NCBI GenBank assembly: GCA_024405735.1
Contig: JAKSOF010000009.1
Span: forward strand, 40,843-104,842
Length of the DNA stretch: 64,000 bases
Reading direction: 5' to 3'
Source: Victivallaceae bacterium
GTDB taxonomy: Bacteria > Verrucomicrobiota > Lentisphaeria > Victivallales > Victivallaceae
Each line of letters opens with the position of its first letter. The first letter of the stretch is position 1. Both the position numbers and the translations under genes were made by a program. Below are positions 1 to 8,673 of this stretch, piece after piece. The notes under the pieces were generated by a model. That model did no database searches. It was given only the letters and a program-made list of their open reading frames with translations, and was not told the DNA's origin.

Positions 1-479
1 TGATCCTTGAGCGACAGCGGCACCGAGTGATAGACGGCGACGTCGGTATCGACCGGCGGCACCGAAACGGTGCGGAAGTTGCCCATTCCGCGGGCAAACG
101 CCGCGGAAACGGCAAGTCTGCCGGCGCAGGTGTGATCCTCCATGTAATCGTAAGGCCCGTGGGTCAGCACGATCTCGGGATCGACTTCGCGCATCACCTT
201 GACGACCTTGGCAAGCGTCTCGAAATTGTAGAAAACTTCGAGGTCGCCGGTGACGGGCGGATGGTAGATCGCGCCGATCACCTTGCAGGCATTCATCGCC
301 TCCTGCATACGCTGGTCGGCAAGCGCCTGCCACGACATCATATTGCCGCCGAGCGCGCCGTTGGCGATCGTCATATAGTGGACTTCATACCCCAGTTCCT
401 GCAAACGGATCAGGGTCCCCGCCATCATGAATTCAATGTCGTCCGGATGGGCGCAGACGGCAAATGCACGCTTGGCCAT
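1..479 (-). CDS. PIG-L/LmbE family deacetylase, C-terminus cut by window edge
   Basis: Translating the minus strand from the ATG at 479 gives about 159 residues before the window ends. The N-terminus carries the zinc-binding AHPDD motif (residues 10-14). A second metal/catalytic segment, HGPYDYMEDH, lies near residues 107-116. These are hallmarks of PIG-L/LmbE enzymes, which remove N-acetyl groups from GlcNAc-type sugars. It starts 2 bases after the stop of a NagB-like gene, so the two are co-transcribed. In some Bacteroidota the same two domains are fused in one protein. The substrate is unknown, and the missing end prevents a check of full length. Confidence 0.85.
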   Translation of the reverse strand, partial: MAKRAFAVCAHPDDIEFMMAGTLIRLQELGYEVHYMTIANGALGGNMMSWQALADQRMQEAMNACKVIGAIYHPPVTGDLEVFYNFETLAKVVKVMREVDPEIVLTHGPYDYMEDHTCAGRLAVSAAFARGMGNFRTVSVPPVDTDVAVYHSVPLSLKD

Positions 480-481
480 AA

Positions 482-1408
482 TCAGTGCATCTCCACGTCG
501 CAGACGCCGAAACCGCCGCGGTAGAAGTTGAAAACAACATCATCGTGATCGGCGAGAAGCGACATCGGCACCGCCGAATCCGGCAGATGCTTGGAGATCA
601 TAAAGGTCGAGAGGCGCATCCCAAAAGGATTGTCGTGATGGCCGGGATGCCAGATCGAAACCTGTTTCGACTGCCAGGTCTGGACCGGACCGACGGTGAA
701 TGCCTGCGACGGGACGTTTTGGACGGTGCCGCCGCCGCTGGTGCGCGCATTCTGGATCAGCGTGATCGGATGCAGTTCGACCAGACGGGTGCCCTTTTTG
801 CGGTATTCCTCGGGGCTCGGCGGATTGTCCTTGTAGGCGCCTTCGCGGCGGACGGGGTCGTTGAACGCCCAGTGCTTGGTCTCGCCCTGACCGCCCTGCA
901 TGATGAGGCAGTTGAAATCCTTGTAGCTCTGAATGTAGGCTTCGAGGTCGCCGTTGGGGAAGTGGAGATTTTCCATCGGCATCCGCAATTCGGGACGGAT
1001 GCGCGAGAAACAGAGATCCCAGTCCGCCTTGGCGAAACCGAGCGGGAAATCCTTGTCGACGGGCTTGCCGTCGATCGCCCATTCATCCATTCCCCAGAAA
1101 TGGGCGTTTTTGAGGTTCAGGCCGATCGCGTTGACGATCTCGGCGACGAGCGGAAGTTGCTCGGTGGGGCCGATCGGACCGCAGATGCCGCACGGATTGT
1201 CCGCCGTGGCTTTTTGCCAGCACTTGATGTATTCCAGAGCCTCGGCGCAGTAGAATTCCTGCAACGTGTCATAAATATTGATCTTGAATCCGGGGCGTTC
1301 AAAACTCTTGAGGTTGTCGATCGTGATCTTGGCGGCTTCGTCGAGGATCGAACGGTCGAGGGTCGTGTAATCCCACCAGTCGGCGGAGATCTTGGAAAGT
1401 GCGCGCAT
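482..1408 (-). CDS. NagB-like glucosamine-6-phosphate deaminase/isomerase homologue with altered catalytic residues
   Basis: A 308-residue protein. The ATG at 1408 is preferred because an AGGA ribosome site precedes it; an upstream extension would lack one. NagB landmarks are visible: a phosphate-loop-like GICGPIG (74-80), GMDEW (106-110, matching the D72 region of E. coli NagB) and a [13 protein letters not shown] segment (173-185). In that segment H179 matches H143, but catalytic D141 is replaced by T177 and E148 by D184. The fold assignment is fairly secure; classical GlcN6P deamination is doubtful. It is followed at once by a PIG-L deacetylase, suggesting an amino-sugar pathway. Confidence 0.75.
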   Translation of the reverse strand: MRALSKISADWWDYTTLDRSILDEAAKITIDNLKSFERPGFKINIYDTLQEFYCAEALEYIKCWQKATADNPCGICGPIGPTEQLPLVAEIVNAIGLNLKNAHFWGMDEWAIDGKPVDKDFPLGFAKADWDLCFSRIRPELRMPMENLHFPNGDLEAYIQSYKDFNCLIMQGGQGETKHWAFNDPVRREGAYKDNPPSPEEYRKKGTRLVELHPITLIQNARTSGGGTVQNVPSQAFTVGPVQTWQSKQVSIWHPGHHDNPFGMRLSTFMISKHLPDSAVPMSLLADHDDVVFNFYRGGFGVCDVEMH

Positions 1409-1428
1409 ACTCTTTGTCCTTTCTTTTT

Positions 1429-1443
1429 TGCCGTAAAACGGCA
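1429..1443. promoter_or_regulatory. 15-bp hyphenated palindrome in the leader of the NagB-like gene
   Basis: TGCCGT and ACGGCA arms are separated by AAA, 20 bases upstream of the start codon at 1408 and downstream of the predicted promoter. It could be a repressor operator or a small mRNA hairpin next to the ribosome site. No regulator gene is adjacent. Confidence 0.35.
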
Positions 1444-1475
1444 GTTGCGTACTTTTTAACGGCTGACAAGAGCAT

Positions 1476-1504
1476 ACAATAACGCCGCAATAAAGATTTT
1501 GCAA
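1476..1504 (-). promoter_or_regulatory. Sigma70-type promoter for the NagB-like/PIG-L pair
   Basis: On the minus strand TTGCAA (-35) and TATTGT (-10) are 17 bases apart, about 70 bases before the start codon. Confidence 0.5.
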
Positions 1505-1564
1505 ATCAAATTGTTGTTTTTAACAAAAGAGAGTGTTTTTATTCCGTCCGCGCGGACTAAATTC

Positions 1565-1592
1565 TTGTAAAACCAGAACTTTCTGATATATT
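1565..1592 (+). promoter_or_regulatory. Promoter of prmC-yraN-comF
   Basis: TTGTAA and TATATT are separated by 16 bases. The -10 box ends 21 bases before the prmC ATG, with AAGGAG in between. Confidence 0.5.
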
Positions 1593-1613
1593 ATGCGCGT
1601 AAGGAGAAAATTC

Positions 1614-2447
1614 ATGAAAACCTTTTCCCGGCTCTCATCGGAAATCTGCGCGGAACTCCGCGCGGCAGACGTCGCGTCGCCGGAAGCGGAAGCAAAATTC
1701 ATCGCGGAAGCGGCGGGGGGAAAACGGTTTTTTCAACTGATGACGGAATCCGTTTCTCCCGAAGCCCAGGCGAAAGCCGACGCTATCGTCGCGCGGCGGC
1801 GGAAAAAAGAGCCGTTGCAGTATATCCTTGAAAGCGCCCCTTTCCGTGAACTGGACTTGTACGTCACGCCGGATGTGCTGATCCCGCGTCCGGAAACGGA
1901 AATGCTGGTAAGTTTCTGCCTCGACGCGTTGCCGGAAAACGGCACTTTGCTCGACTTGGGCACGGGAAGCGGGGCGATCGCCCTCTCCGTCGGTTTTGAA
2001 CGGCGCGATGCCAAAGTAACGGCGGTGGACATTTCGGGAAACGCGCTTGCCGTCGCCCGGAAAAATGCGGCAAAATACGCATTGACCGACCGTGTCGAAT
2101 TTCTTCTTTCCGACCTTTTTTCGGCGGTAAAAGGACGGCGTTTCGACGTCATTGCCGCCAATTTGCCCTATGTCACACTGGAGGAATACCCGACACTCGA
2201 TGCGGAAGTGCGCGATTTTGAACCGCAACTTGCGCTGACGTCCCCCGACGCGGGATTACAGCATATCAAACGCGCCGTTTCCCATTTGAAGCAACATCTC
2301 AATCCGGGAGGGGAAGCGTTTTTTGAACTTTCTCCGCCGCAGGCGGAAACCGTTGCCGGGCTTCTCTCCCGCGCGGGATTTTCAAGCAAGATCCATCCTG
2401 ACCTGACCGGACGGGCGCGCTTTGTCGCGGCAAAAAACGATGGCTGA
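1614..2447 (+). CDS. prmC: Peptide chain release factor N5-glutamine methyltransferase
   Basis: 277 residues. The ATG at 1614 is chosen over one at 1593 because AAGGAG (1601-1606) sits 7 bases upstream of it. PrmC/HemK methylates the GGQ glutamine of release factors. Visible motifs are IPRPETE at the end of the N-terminal helical domain, the SAM-binding loop GTGSGAI and the substrate motif, here NLPY (about residues 183-186) rather than the usual NPPY. It is the first gene of an overlapping operon with yraN and comF; prfA, its frequent partner, is not in the window. The P-to-L change is unusual, but the family call is firm. Confidence 0.93.
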   Translation: MKTFSRLSSEICAELRAADVASPEAEAKFIAEAAGGKRFFQLMTESVSPEAQAKADAIVARRRKKEPLQYILESAPFRELDLYVTPDVLIPRPETEMLVSFCLDALPENGTLLDLGTGSGAIALSVGFERRDAKVTAVDISGNALAVARKNAAKYALTDRVEFLLSDLFSAVKGRRFDVIAANLPYVTLEEYPTLDAEVRDFEPQLALTSPDAGLQHIKRAVSHLKQHLNPGGEAFFELSPPQAETVAGLLSRAGFSSKIHPDLTGRARFVAAKNDG

Positions 2448-2844
2448 CCGGAATTTTCACCTCAAAGCGGGTCGCTTCGGCGAAAAAACCGCACGGCGTT
2501 TTCTGGAAAGCAAAAATTACCGGATCCTCGCGCAGAACTGGCGCACGCGTACCGGAGAACTCGACCTCGTTTCCCTCGACGGAGAATGCGTCGTTTTCGT
2601 CGAAGTCAAAACCCGCTGTTACCGGAAAAAGTCCGCGCTTTTCCGTCCCGCGCAAAACCTTTCCAATTACCAGATGCGGCGCAACCGCCACGCGGCGAAA
2701 CTCTACCGCAAAATTTTTCACGCGACGCATTTCGAGGCGCGTTTTGATCTCGTTGAGATCTGCTGTGACCGGCGACTTCGCATCACGGGAGTCTACCATA
2801 CGCGCGATTATCTGCCCATTCTGCCGCCGGAGCCGATCCGATGA
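2440..2844 (+). CDS. yraN: UPF0102/YraN family nuclease-fold protein
   Basis: 134 residues from an ATG that overlaps the prmC stop by 8 bases (ATGGCTGA). The N-terminal GxxGE pattern (GRFGEKTA), the RTRTGELDLV segment and VFVEVKTR define the YraN/UPF0102 family. These proteins share the restriction-endonuclease-like fold, with D/E-x-K type residues in GELD...EVK. Biological function is not settled. It ends in ATGA, overlapping comF. Confidence 0.9.
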   Translation: MADRNFHLKAGRFGEKTARRFLESKNYRILAQNWRTRTGELDLVSLDGECVVFVEVKTRCYRKKSALFRPAQNLSNYQMRRNRHAAKLYRKIFHATHFEARFDLVEICCDRRLRITGVYHTRDYLPILPPEPIR

Positions 2845-3560
2845 AATTCCTGCAGAAAATTTTGCGCTTTTTCAATTTACTGCCCTGCCCCGCGTGCGGT
2901 GAGGGCGACGGCAACGGTGTCAATGATTTCTGCCTGCAATGCCGGAAAAATTTCGGCAGGATCGATCCCGCGACCCGGTGCCGCGGTTGCGGCGGCGAAC
3001 GAAAAGGCGTCCTCGCCGTCTGCCCCCTTTGTCTGCAGGAAAAGAAGCGTCCGTGGCTTGATGCGCTGAGCCTTTTCCGCTACGAAAAGGAAGCGCGTGA
3101 AATGATCCTGAAATTCAAATCGGGCGATCATCCCGTCATCGCCCGTCCGCTCGGCAAAATCGCGGCGGAAACGCTCCGCGCCGAAAAATGGCATTTCGAC
3201 GTGATCGTGCCGATCCCGCTGCACTTCACCCGCTTGTGGAAACGCACCTATAACCAGGCGGAACTTTTCGCGCGGCAGATCGGCAGAAATCTCGGCATTT
3301 ATACCGTCAACGCCCTTGAACGCCGTTATTCACAAGGCAAACAGGCGGCGCGCAACCGCGCCAAACGCCACCAGAATACGCAACACCTTTTTGCCGTCAA
3401 AGATTTTCAAAGCATTTCCGGCAAGGAAATTCTGCTTGTAGACGACGTTTTCACGACCGGAGCGACGTGCGATGCCGCCGCCCGAATTCTTCTGCAAGCG
3501 GGAGCCAAAAGCGTCAGGATTTTGACCATATGCCGTGCGGTGGGGCATGGGAAGTTATAA
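2841..3560 (+). CDS. comF: ComF family phosphoribosyltransferase-like protein
   Basis: 239 residues. The N-terminal third has two Cys-x-x-Cys pairs forming a zinc-ribbon-like domain (CPAC, then CRGC and CPLC). The C-terminal part is a type I phosphoribosyltransferase domain with the PRPP motif LLVDDVFTTGAT. ComF homologues take part in DNA uptake in competent bacteria, and comM is also in this window, but no complete competence apparatus is seen. A small hairpin (GTCGC/GCGAC, 3563-3575) without a U-tract lies between this gene and convergent rsmE. Confidence 0.9.
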   Translation: MKFLQKILRFFNLLPCPACGEGDGNGVNDFCLQCRKNFGRIDPATRCRGCGGERKGVLAVCPLCLQEKKRPWLDALSLFRYEKEAREMILKFKSGDHPVIARPLGKIAAETLRAEKWHFDVIVPIPLHFTRLWKRTYNQAELFARQIGRNLGIYTVNALERRYSQGKQAARNRAKRHQNTQHLFAVKDFQSISGKEILLVDDVFTTGATCDAAARILLQAGAKSVRILTICRAVGHGKL

Positions 3561-3580
3561 CTGTCGCGAAGCGACTCTCC

Positions 3581-4279
3581 TTAATACGAAATTCTGGCAA
3601 GAAGCCCCGCGACGGCGAATTCGGTGCGCAATATGCGGTCGCCGAGGGAAACAGGGAGAAAGCCGCGCTGATAAAACGCTTGTTTTTCGTAATCGGTAAA
3701 ACCGCCTTCCGGACCGATCGCCAAAGTGGCGGCGTCCTGAAATTCCGCAGGCGTCCCGGCGGGGTCGCCGAGGAGACGTTTACCGATGGCGATTTTTTCC
3801 AGTTCGTCTTCGATAAACGGTTTGAAAGCGCGGAAAAATGCGACTTCGGGGAAAACGGTGTCGCCGCATTGTTCGAGCGCGAGGATCAATTCGTCGCGGA
3901 CGGCGCTTTCGCTCAAACGCGGCGATGCCCAGTAGCTTTTTTCGACCTTAAAGGTGTGGATGAAGCAGATTTTCCGCACGCCCATCGTCGTCGCGCAATG
4001 GAGCACTTTGCACAGGCTTTGCGGCCGGGGCAAAGCGGCGATCAATACGATGGGACGCTTGGCGGGCGGTTCTTTTTCCGGAGTGAAATTCAGATGACAC
4101 GCATCGGAAGTGATGCTTAAAATCTCCGCACTGCCGCATTTGCCGCCGAGAATGCCCGCCTTGCAGATCTTCCCGGGAGTGGCGCGGATGACGTCGACCA
4201 ACTGGCGGCAGCGGCGGCCGCGAACGACCGCCGTACCGTCGGAATTGAAATCCTCTTTTTCCAATAAAAGGAGATTCAC
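3581..4279 (-). CDS. rsmE: 16S rRNA (uracil1498-N3)-methyltransferase
   Basis: 232 residues, a typical length. The N-terminal PUA-like domain precedes a SPOUT methyltransferase domain ending in the knot signature AIGPEGGFTDYE and SLGDRILRTEFA. These bind SAM and are diagnostic of RsmE. It is translationally coupled to pgi by an ATGA overlap (4276-4279) and is last in the yebC-pgi-rsmE operon. Confidence 0.95.
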   Translation of the reverse strand: MNLLLLEKEDFNSDGTAVVRGRRCRQLVDVIRATPGKICKAGILGGKCGSAEILSITSDACHLNFTPEKEPPAKRPIVLIAALPRPQSLCKVLHCATTMGVRKICFIHTFKVEKSYWASPRLSESAVRDELILALEQCGDTVFPEVAFFRAFKPFIEDELEKIAIGKRLLGDPAGTPAEFQDAATLAIGPEGGFTDYEKQAFYQRGFLPVSLGDRILRTEFAVAGLLARISY

Positions 4280-5820
4280 TTGACGAGATAGACCCAGTCC
4301 GCGCCGTCGAATTCACGCCCGACGCCGTCCAGATTCAAAGCGGCCTTGTCGAGCAACCCCTGCACTTCAAAAATGCTGTCGGCGGCATCGACCGAAAGGG
4401 CGAATTTTTCCGCATTGCCGGAGAAACCCTGATGGTCGCGGCAAAAGACGGCGAGTTTGTCTGCCAGATCCAGCACGCCGTTGGCGGCTTTTTTGTAAGC
4501 CTGAACTCCCGGCTGATGAAATGCGTTGATATGGATGAATTCGGCGTAAAACGCGACCGCTCGTTCGTAGAGCGCGATGATTTGACCGAGTTCAAATTCC
4601 GTCAGACGGGCGATCTTGATCATCATCGTCTTACGGCCCTTTTTGAGGAGCGCGCGGTTGAGTCCGGCGAGGAAACCGTGGAGATAATCGCCGATCACCC
4701 TGCCGTCGGAAATCGGGATCGACTTCGCGTCGGCAAGCACTTCGATAAAGGTCGCAAAGAAATCATCGCGGCCGTCGTTGAGCTGCTGGATGAAAGCGTG
4801 CGCGTCGGTGCCGCCCTTGTTGCCGAAAACATTCAATCCCTGATGGACGACCTTGCCGTCGAGATCGAGTTCCTTGCCGAGACTCTCCATCACCAACTGC
4901 TGCAGATAACGCGAAAGCAGTACGAGCCGGTCGCTGTAGGGGACGATCACCATATTCTTGTCGCCCTTGCCGTTGCCGGCGAGATACCACATCGCGGCGA
5001 GCCGCATCGCGGGATTTTCAAGCGCGTTGCCGGTGCGCGTCCAATCGTCCATCGCACAGGCTCCGGCAAGGAAACGCTCGAAATCAATGCCGCAGAGCGT
5101 CGCCGGGAGATGACCGACGATACTGGTCTCGCTGGTGCGTCCGCCGATGGATTCCGCCATTTCAAAAACGGCGAGGAAGTGATTTTCGCGGGCGTGCTTG
5201 TCGAGATCGCTGCCTTTCATCGTGATCGCGCAGGCGTTGGCGCCGAAATCAAGGTTGCGCTCGGCATAGACCTTTTCCATCGCGATCATATTGTTTTTGG
5301 TCTCGCGCGTGCCGCCGGACTTGGAGATCACAAGCTGCAAAGTGGTTTCGGGATCCATCACCTCGAGGAGATCGGCGAATTCCGCCGAATCGGTGTTGTC
5401 GAGGAAATAGATTTTGAGCGCGCCGCAACGGCGGTCGGAGGAAAGTTCATTCCAGTAAGGTCCGTTGATGGCGAACTGCATCAACTGCGGCCCGAGCGCG
5501 GAACCGCCGATCCCGTTGACGACGAGCGCATCGAATTTCTTGCCGGTGCCGGACTTGATGCGTCCTTCGCGGACGCCTTCGCTGAATTTTTCGACTTCGG
5601 CGAAAAGCGCGCTCGACGAGTATTCGATGCGATCGGTGAAGTGGGTGACTTTGCGGTTTTCATCGGGGTTTTTGATCTCCCCCGCTTCGATCTTTCCCAT
5701 TTCGACGGCGGCATTGGCAAAACGCTCCGCCATCGGGGACAATTCGGCGTCGCCGAATCCCATCCCGGAAAAATCAATCGAAAAGCCGCTTTCCGGCTCG
5801 ATCAGCAAGTTTTTCGCCAT
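4276..5820 (-). CDS. pgi: Glucose-6-phosphate isomerase
   Basis: 514 residues. It interconverts glucose-6-P and fructose-6-P. Visible signatures are GIGGSALGP, DNTDSAEF, the phosphate-binding SKSGGT and the C-terminal HQPGVQAYKKA segment containing the catalytic lysine region. It lies 10 bases downstream of yebC and overlaps rsmE. In an operon of translation-related genes it appears to be carried along by position. Confidence 0.95.
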   Translation of the reverse strand: MAKNLLIEPESGFSIDFSGMGFGDAELSPMAERFANAAVEMGKIEAGEIKNPDENRKVTHFTDRIEYSSSALFAEVEKFSEGVREGRIKSGTGKKFDALVVNGIGGSALGPQLMQFAINGPYWNELSSDRRCGALKIYFLDNTDSAEFADLLEVMDPETTLQLVISKSGGTRETKNNMIAMEKVYAERNLDFGANACAITMKGSDLDKHARENHFLAVFEMAESIGGRTSETSIVGHLPATLCGIDFERFLAGACAMDDWTRTGNALENPAMRLAAMWYLAGNGKGDKNMVIVPYSDRLVLLSRYLQQLVMESLGKELDLDGKVVHQGLNVFGNKGGTDAHAFIQQLNDGRDDFFATFIEVLADAKSIPISDGRVIGDYLHGFLAGLNRALLKKGRKTMMIKIARLTEFELGQIIALYERAVAFYAEFIHINAFHQPGVQAYKKAANGVLDLADKLAVFCRDHQGFSGNAEKFALSVDAADSIFEVQGLLDKAALNLDGVGREFDGADWVYLVK

Positions 5821-5830
5821 TTTGACGCTC

Positions 5831-6583
5831 TCACTCCTCGATCTGATCGGCGATCGCGTCGGCGATCGTATAGTTGGCGGTGACCATCTGGACGTCGTCG
5901 AGCTCCTCCATCTTGTCGACGAGGCGCATCACCTGCGCGGCGACTTTGGGATCGGTGAGTTCGACGGTCATCTCGGGACGGCGGGTGATCTCCGCTTCGT
6001 CGGTCGCGATGCCTTTTTCTTCAAAGAGCTTCACCAGCGCTTCAAAAGCGGAGGGGTCCGCCCAGACTTCGGCGACGCCGTCTTCGACCGAAAGGTCTTC
6101 GGCGCCCGCGTCGAGGACGATCTCCATCAGTTTGTCCTCGTCCGCCCATTCGCCGGAAATGACGAAGTGCGCCATACGCGTGAACATACGGGCGACCGCA
6201 CCGCTTCCGGCGAGATTGCCGCCGTTGCGGTCAAACACCATGCGGACGTCGCTGATGGAGCGGTTGCGGTTATCGGTCAGGCAGTCGACCAGGACGGCGA
6301 CGCCGCCGGCGGCATAGCCCTCGTAAACGATTTCTTCAAAGGTGACGTCGCCGAGTTCGCCGATGCCCTTTTTGATCGCGCGGTCGATATTGGCGTTGGG
6401 CATATTGACCGCCTTGGCGGCGGTCAGCGCGGCGCGAAGCGACGGATTGGCGTTGGGATCTCCGCCGCCCATCTTGGCGGCGACCATGATCTCCTTGCCG
6501 ATACGCGAAAACGCCTTGCCTTTGACTTTATCGGCGGCTTCTTTCTTGTGCTTGATATTTGCCCATTTGCTGTGTCCGGACAT
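5831..6583 (-). CDS. yebC: YebC/PmpR family (TACO1-like) protein
   Basis: 250 residues, full length. The N-terminus SGHSKWANIKHKK is the family signature, followed by GGGDPNANP and AAGGVAV. Homologues bind nucleic acid; some regulate transcription and others act on ribosomes stalled at proline runs. A good ribosome site (AGGGAGA) and a strong promoter lie upstream. First gene of yebC-pgi-rsmE. Confidence 0.96.
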   Translation of the reverse strand: MSGHSKWANIKHKKEAADKVKGKAFSRIGKEIMVAAKMGGGDPNANPSLRAALTAAKAVNMPNANIDRAIKKGIGELGDVTFEEIVYEGYAAGGVAVLVDCLTDNRNRSISDVRMVFDRNGGNLAGSGAVARMFTRMAHFVISGEWADEDKLMEIVLDAGAEDLSVEDGVAEVWADPSAFEALVKLFEEKGIATDEAEITRRPEMTVELTDPKVAAQVMRLVDKMEELDDVQMVTANYTIADAIADQIEE

Positions 6584-6637
6584 CGTGCCATCTCCCTGTT
6601 AGATTGTGATTTGGAAAATTTTTCGACTTTGTTTTAT

Positions 6638-6666
6638 AATATAGCACAGGATTTTCATTCTCGCAA
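6638..6666 (-). promoter_or_regulatory. Promoter of yebC-pgi-rsmE
   Basis: TTGCGA and TATATT with a 17-base spacer on the minus strand; the -10 box is preceded by TGC, giving an extended -10. Confidence 0.6.
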
Positions 6667-6683
6667 GGCGTCCTGAAATTCTT

Positions 6684-6712
6684 TTGACAAGCGGAAGCGG
6701 CGATGGTATATT
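6684..6712 (+). promoter_or_regulatory. Promoter of cstA
   Basis: Consensus TTGACA and TATATT with a 17-base spacer. It is divergent from and close to the yebC promoter. Confidence 0.7.
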
Positions 6713-6749
6713 AAGAGAAATCAAATGATTTCTAAATCGGAGGATGAAA

Positions 6750-8240
6750 ATGTTGCTTTTTCTCGGCGGGCTGGCATTGCTGGCGATCGGTTATTTCACC
6801 TATGGCAAACTGGTGGAAAAGATCGTTTCTCCCGACGACCGTCCGACCCCGGCGGTGCGTTGCACCGACGGAGTCGACTTTTTGGTGCTTCCCCCTTGGA
6901 AAGCGATGCTGATCCAGTTGCTCAACATCGCCGGCATCGGTCCCGTGATCGGGGTCATCCTCGGCATCAAATACGGAATTGCGGCATTCTGGATCATTCC
7001 CGTCGGCAACATTCTGGGCGGCGCGGTCCACGATTTCGTCGCGGCGATGATGTCGATGCGCGCCAACGGCGCGAATCTCCCGGAATTGGTGCGCCGCACC
7101 TGCGGACGCTTCAGCTACGGGATCTTTTCCGTCTTTATGTGCTTTATGCTGTTGTTGCTCGTCGCCGTTTTCATCAACGTGCCGACGCAGTTGATCGACC
7201 GCGGGATCTTTCCGCAATTCGCGGCCGATTTCTGGATCGCGATGGGCGCGATCTTCCTTTATTACATCGTCGCGACCTTTTTCCCGATCGACCAGATCAT
7301 CGGGAAATTTTATCCGCTTTTCGGGGCGATATTGCTGCTGGGAAGTCTCGCCATTTTTGTCAAACTGATGATCGATGCGGGGCACGACGGAAATCTGCTC
7401 CTCGAAAGCGCGGGCTTCAAAGCCAATATGTATAGTTCCGCCAACAATCAGCCGATCCTGCCGATGCTCTTTGTCACGATCGCCTGCGGGATCCTTTCCG
7501 GATTTCACGCGACGCAAAGTCCGATCGTCGCGCGGACATTGCAGACGGAGCGCGATGCGCGGCGCTGTTTCTACGGGATGATGGTCGCCGAAGGCGTCAT
7601 CGCGATGATCTGGGCGGGCGCGGCACTCGCGCTCTACAATATTTTCCCCGCATTGATGAAAGAAAATCCCAATCTCGTGCTGGCAAAGATCACCAATCAC
7701 TTCCTCGGCGACAAGATCGACGACATCACCATCATCAGCGTGGTGATCCTCGCGGTGACTTCGGGAGATACGGCAATGCGCAGTCTGCGCCTGACGCTCG
7801 CGGAAATGTTTCACATACCGCAAAAGAAATTCCTCAACCGCGTGTTGCTCTGTCTGCCGCTGATTATTCTCACAGCGTTACTGCTTTACTGGTCGAATTT
7901 GAGTGCAAAAAGTTTCAACATCCTCTGGAACTATTTCGCGTGGGGCAATCAGGTACTCGCGGCGGCGACGCTGATGATTGCGACGATCTGGCTCGTGTCG
8001 CTCGGAAAAAACGCCGTCATCACTTTGGTGCCGGGGATGTTCATAACTTTTATCGTCACAACTTACATCCTCTGGGTCTCTCCCGGGCGCGGCAACGGCG
8101 CCTACGGCTTCGGCTTGGATCTCAACACCGCCTACATCTGCGGCGCCGCTGTCGCGGTCGCGGCGGCGGTCGCGGCGGTCATATCCGGTTTGAAAAAACG
8201 CAAATTGAATGATCCTGACTGGATCAGCAAAGAAAAATAA
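6750..8240 (+). CDS. cstA: CstA-family carbon starvation/peptide or pyruvate transporter
   Basis: 496 residues, a short CstA form (E. coli CstA is about 700). Of two in-frame ATGs, 6750 is preferred: CGGAGG ends directly against the 6744 ATG but is 6 bases from 6750. Many hydrophobic helices are present. Family segments include GIGPVIGVILG near residue 60, a VHDFVAAMMSMR loop and SGFHATQSP. CstA proteins import peptides or pyruvate. A small membrane protein follows 10 bases later, possibly an accessory partner. Confidence 0.9.
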   Translation: MLLFLGGLALLAIGYFTYGKLVEKIVSPDDRPTPAVRCTDGVDFLVLPPWKAMLIQLLNIAGIGPVIGVILGIKYGIAAFWIIPVGNILGGAVHDFVAAMMSMRANGANLPELVRRTCGRFSYGIFSVFMCFMLLLLVAVFINVPTQLIDRGIFPQFAADFWIAMGAIFLYYIVATFFPIDQIIGKFYPLFGAILLLGSLAIFVKLMIDAGHDGNLLLESAGFKANMYSSANNQPILPMLFVTIACGILSGFHATQSPIVARTLQTERDARRCFYGMMVAEGVIAMIWAGAALALYNIFPALMKENPNLVLAKITNHFLGDKIDDITIISVVILAVTSGDTAMRSLRLTLAEMFHIPQKKFLNRVLLCLPLIILTALLLYWSNLSAKSFNILWNYFAWGNQVLAAATLMIATIWLVSLGKNAVITLVPGMFITFIVTTYILWVSPGRGNGAYGFGLDLNTAYICGAAVAVAAAVAAVISGLKKRKLNDPDWISKEK

Positions 8241-8250
8241 GGAGTTTTCC

Positions 8251-8670
8251 ATGAAAGACACAACTCGTGAATGCTGGAAAAAGTATCTTCACTACTTTTT
8301 GGTGGAACGCTTCTTTTCAACTTTCTGGACGGTCATCGGACTCGTTTTTCTCATTTCCGCGCTTTGCATTTTGCCCAAGGCGCTCCGCATCGCATTCCGG
8401 ATGCGGGGAGAAACCAGGGAAATCCTTATCGCGAGCCGTTCCGCCCTGCGGGAAACACGCAAGGCGCTCCACGATTCCTACCGCGCGGCGAAGATCCTCG
8501 AAAAACATTTGCAGCAGGCGCATGAATTAAATCAGTATCTGCAACAGCCGTTTCAGGTCAACATCCAGTTGCAGGGACGATCCGACTGGCTCGACATGAA
8601 AACGGAGGGTACAGCCTTGATCGTGCCGCAGGAAAAAGCTCCCGCCGTTGCGCCGCTCCCGCAGAAATAA
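8251..8670 (+). CDS. Small single-pass membrane protein, unknown
   Basis: 139 residues starting after AAGGAG at 8251. One transmembrane segment (about 25-47) is followed by a charged, probably coiled-coil stretch (about 55-100) and a Pro/Ala-rich tail. I do not recognise a family. It directly follows cstA and probably shares its promoter, so a role beside the transporter is possible. Its stop is 3 bases from the convergent MATE gene. Confidence 0.65.
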   Translation: MKDTTRECWKKYLHYFLVERFFSTFWTVIGLVFLISALCILPKALRIAFRMRGETREILIASRSALRETRKALHDSYRAAKILEKHLQQAHELNQYLQQPFQVNIQLQGRSDWLDMKTEGTALIVPQEKAPAVAPLPQK

Positions 8671-8673
8671 ACG

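Noticed and set aside
485..1459. Long plus-strand open frame opposite the NagB-like gene
   Set aside because: It is the antisense shadow of a recognised gene; the translation has no family features.
4432..5883. Long plus-strand open frame opposite pgi
   Set aside because: Antisense frame forced by GC-rich codon use of pgi; no ribosome site or motifs.
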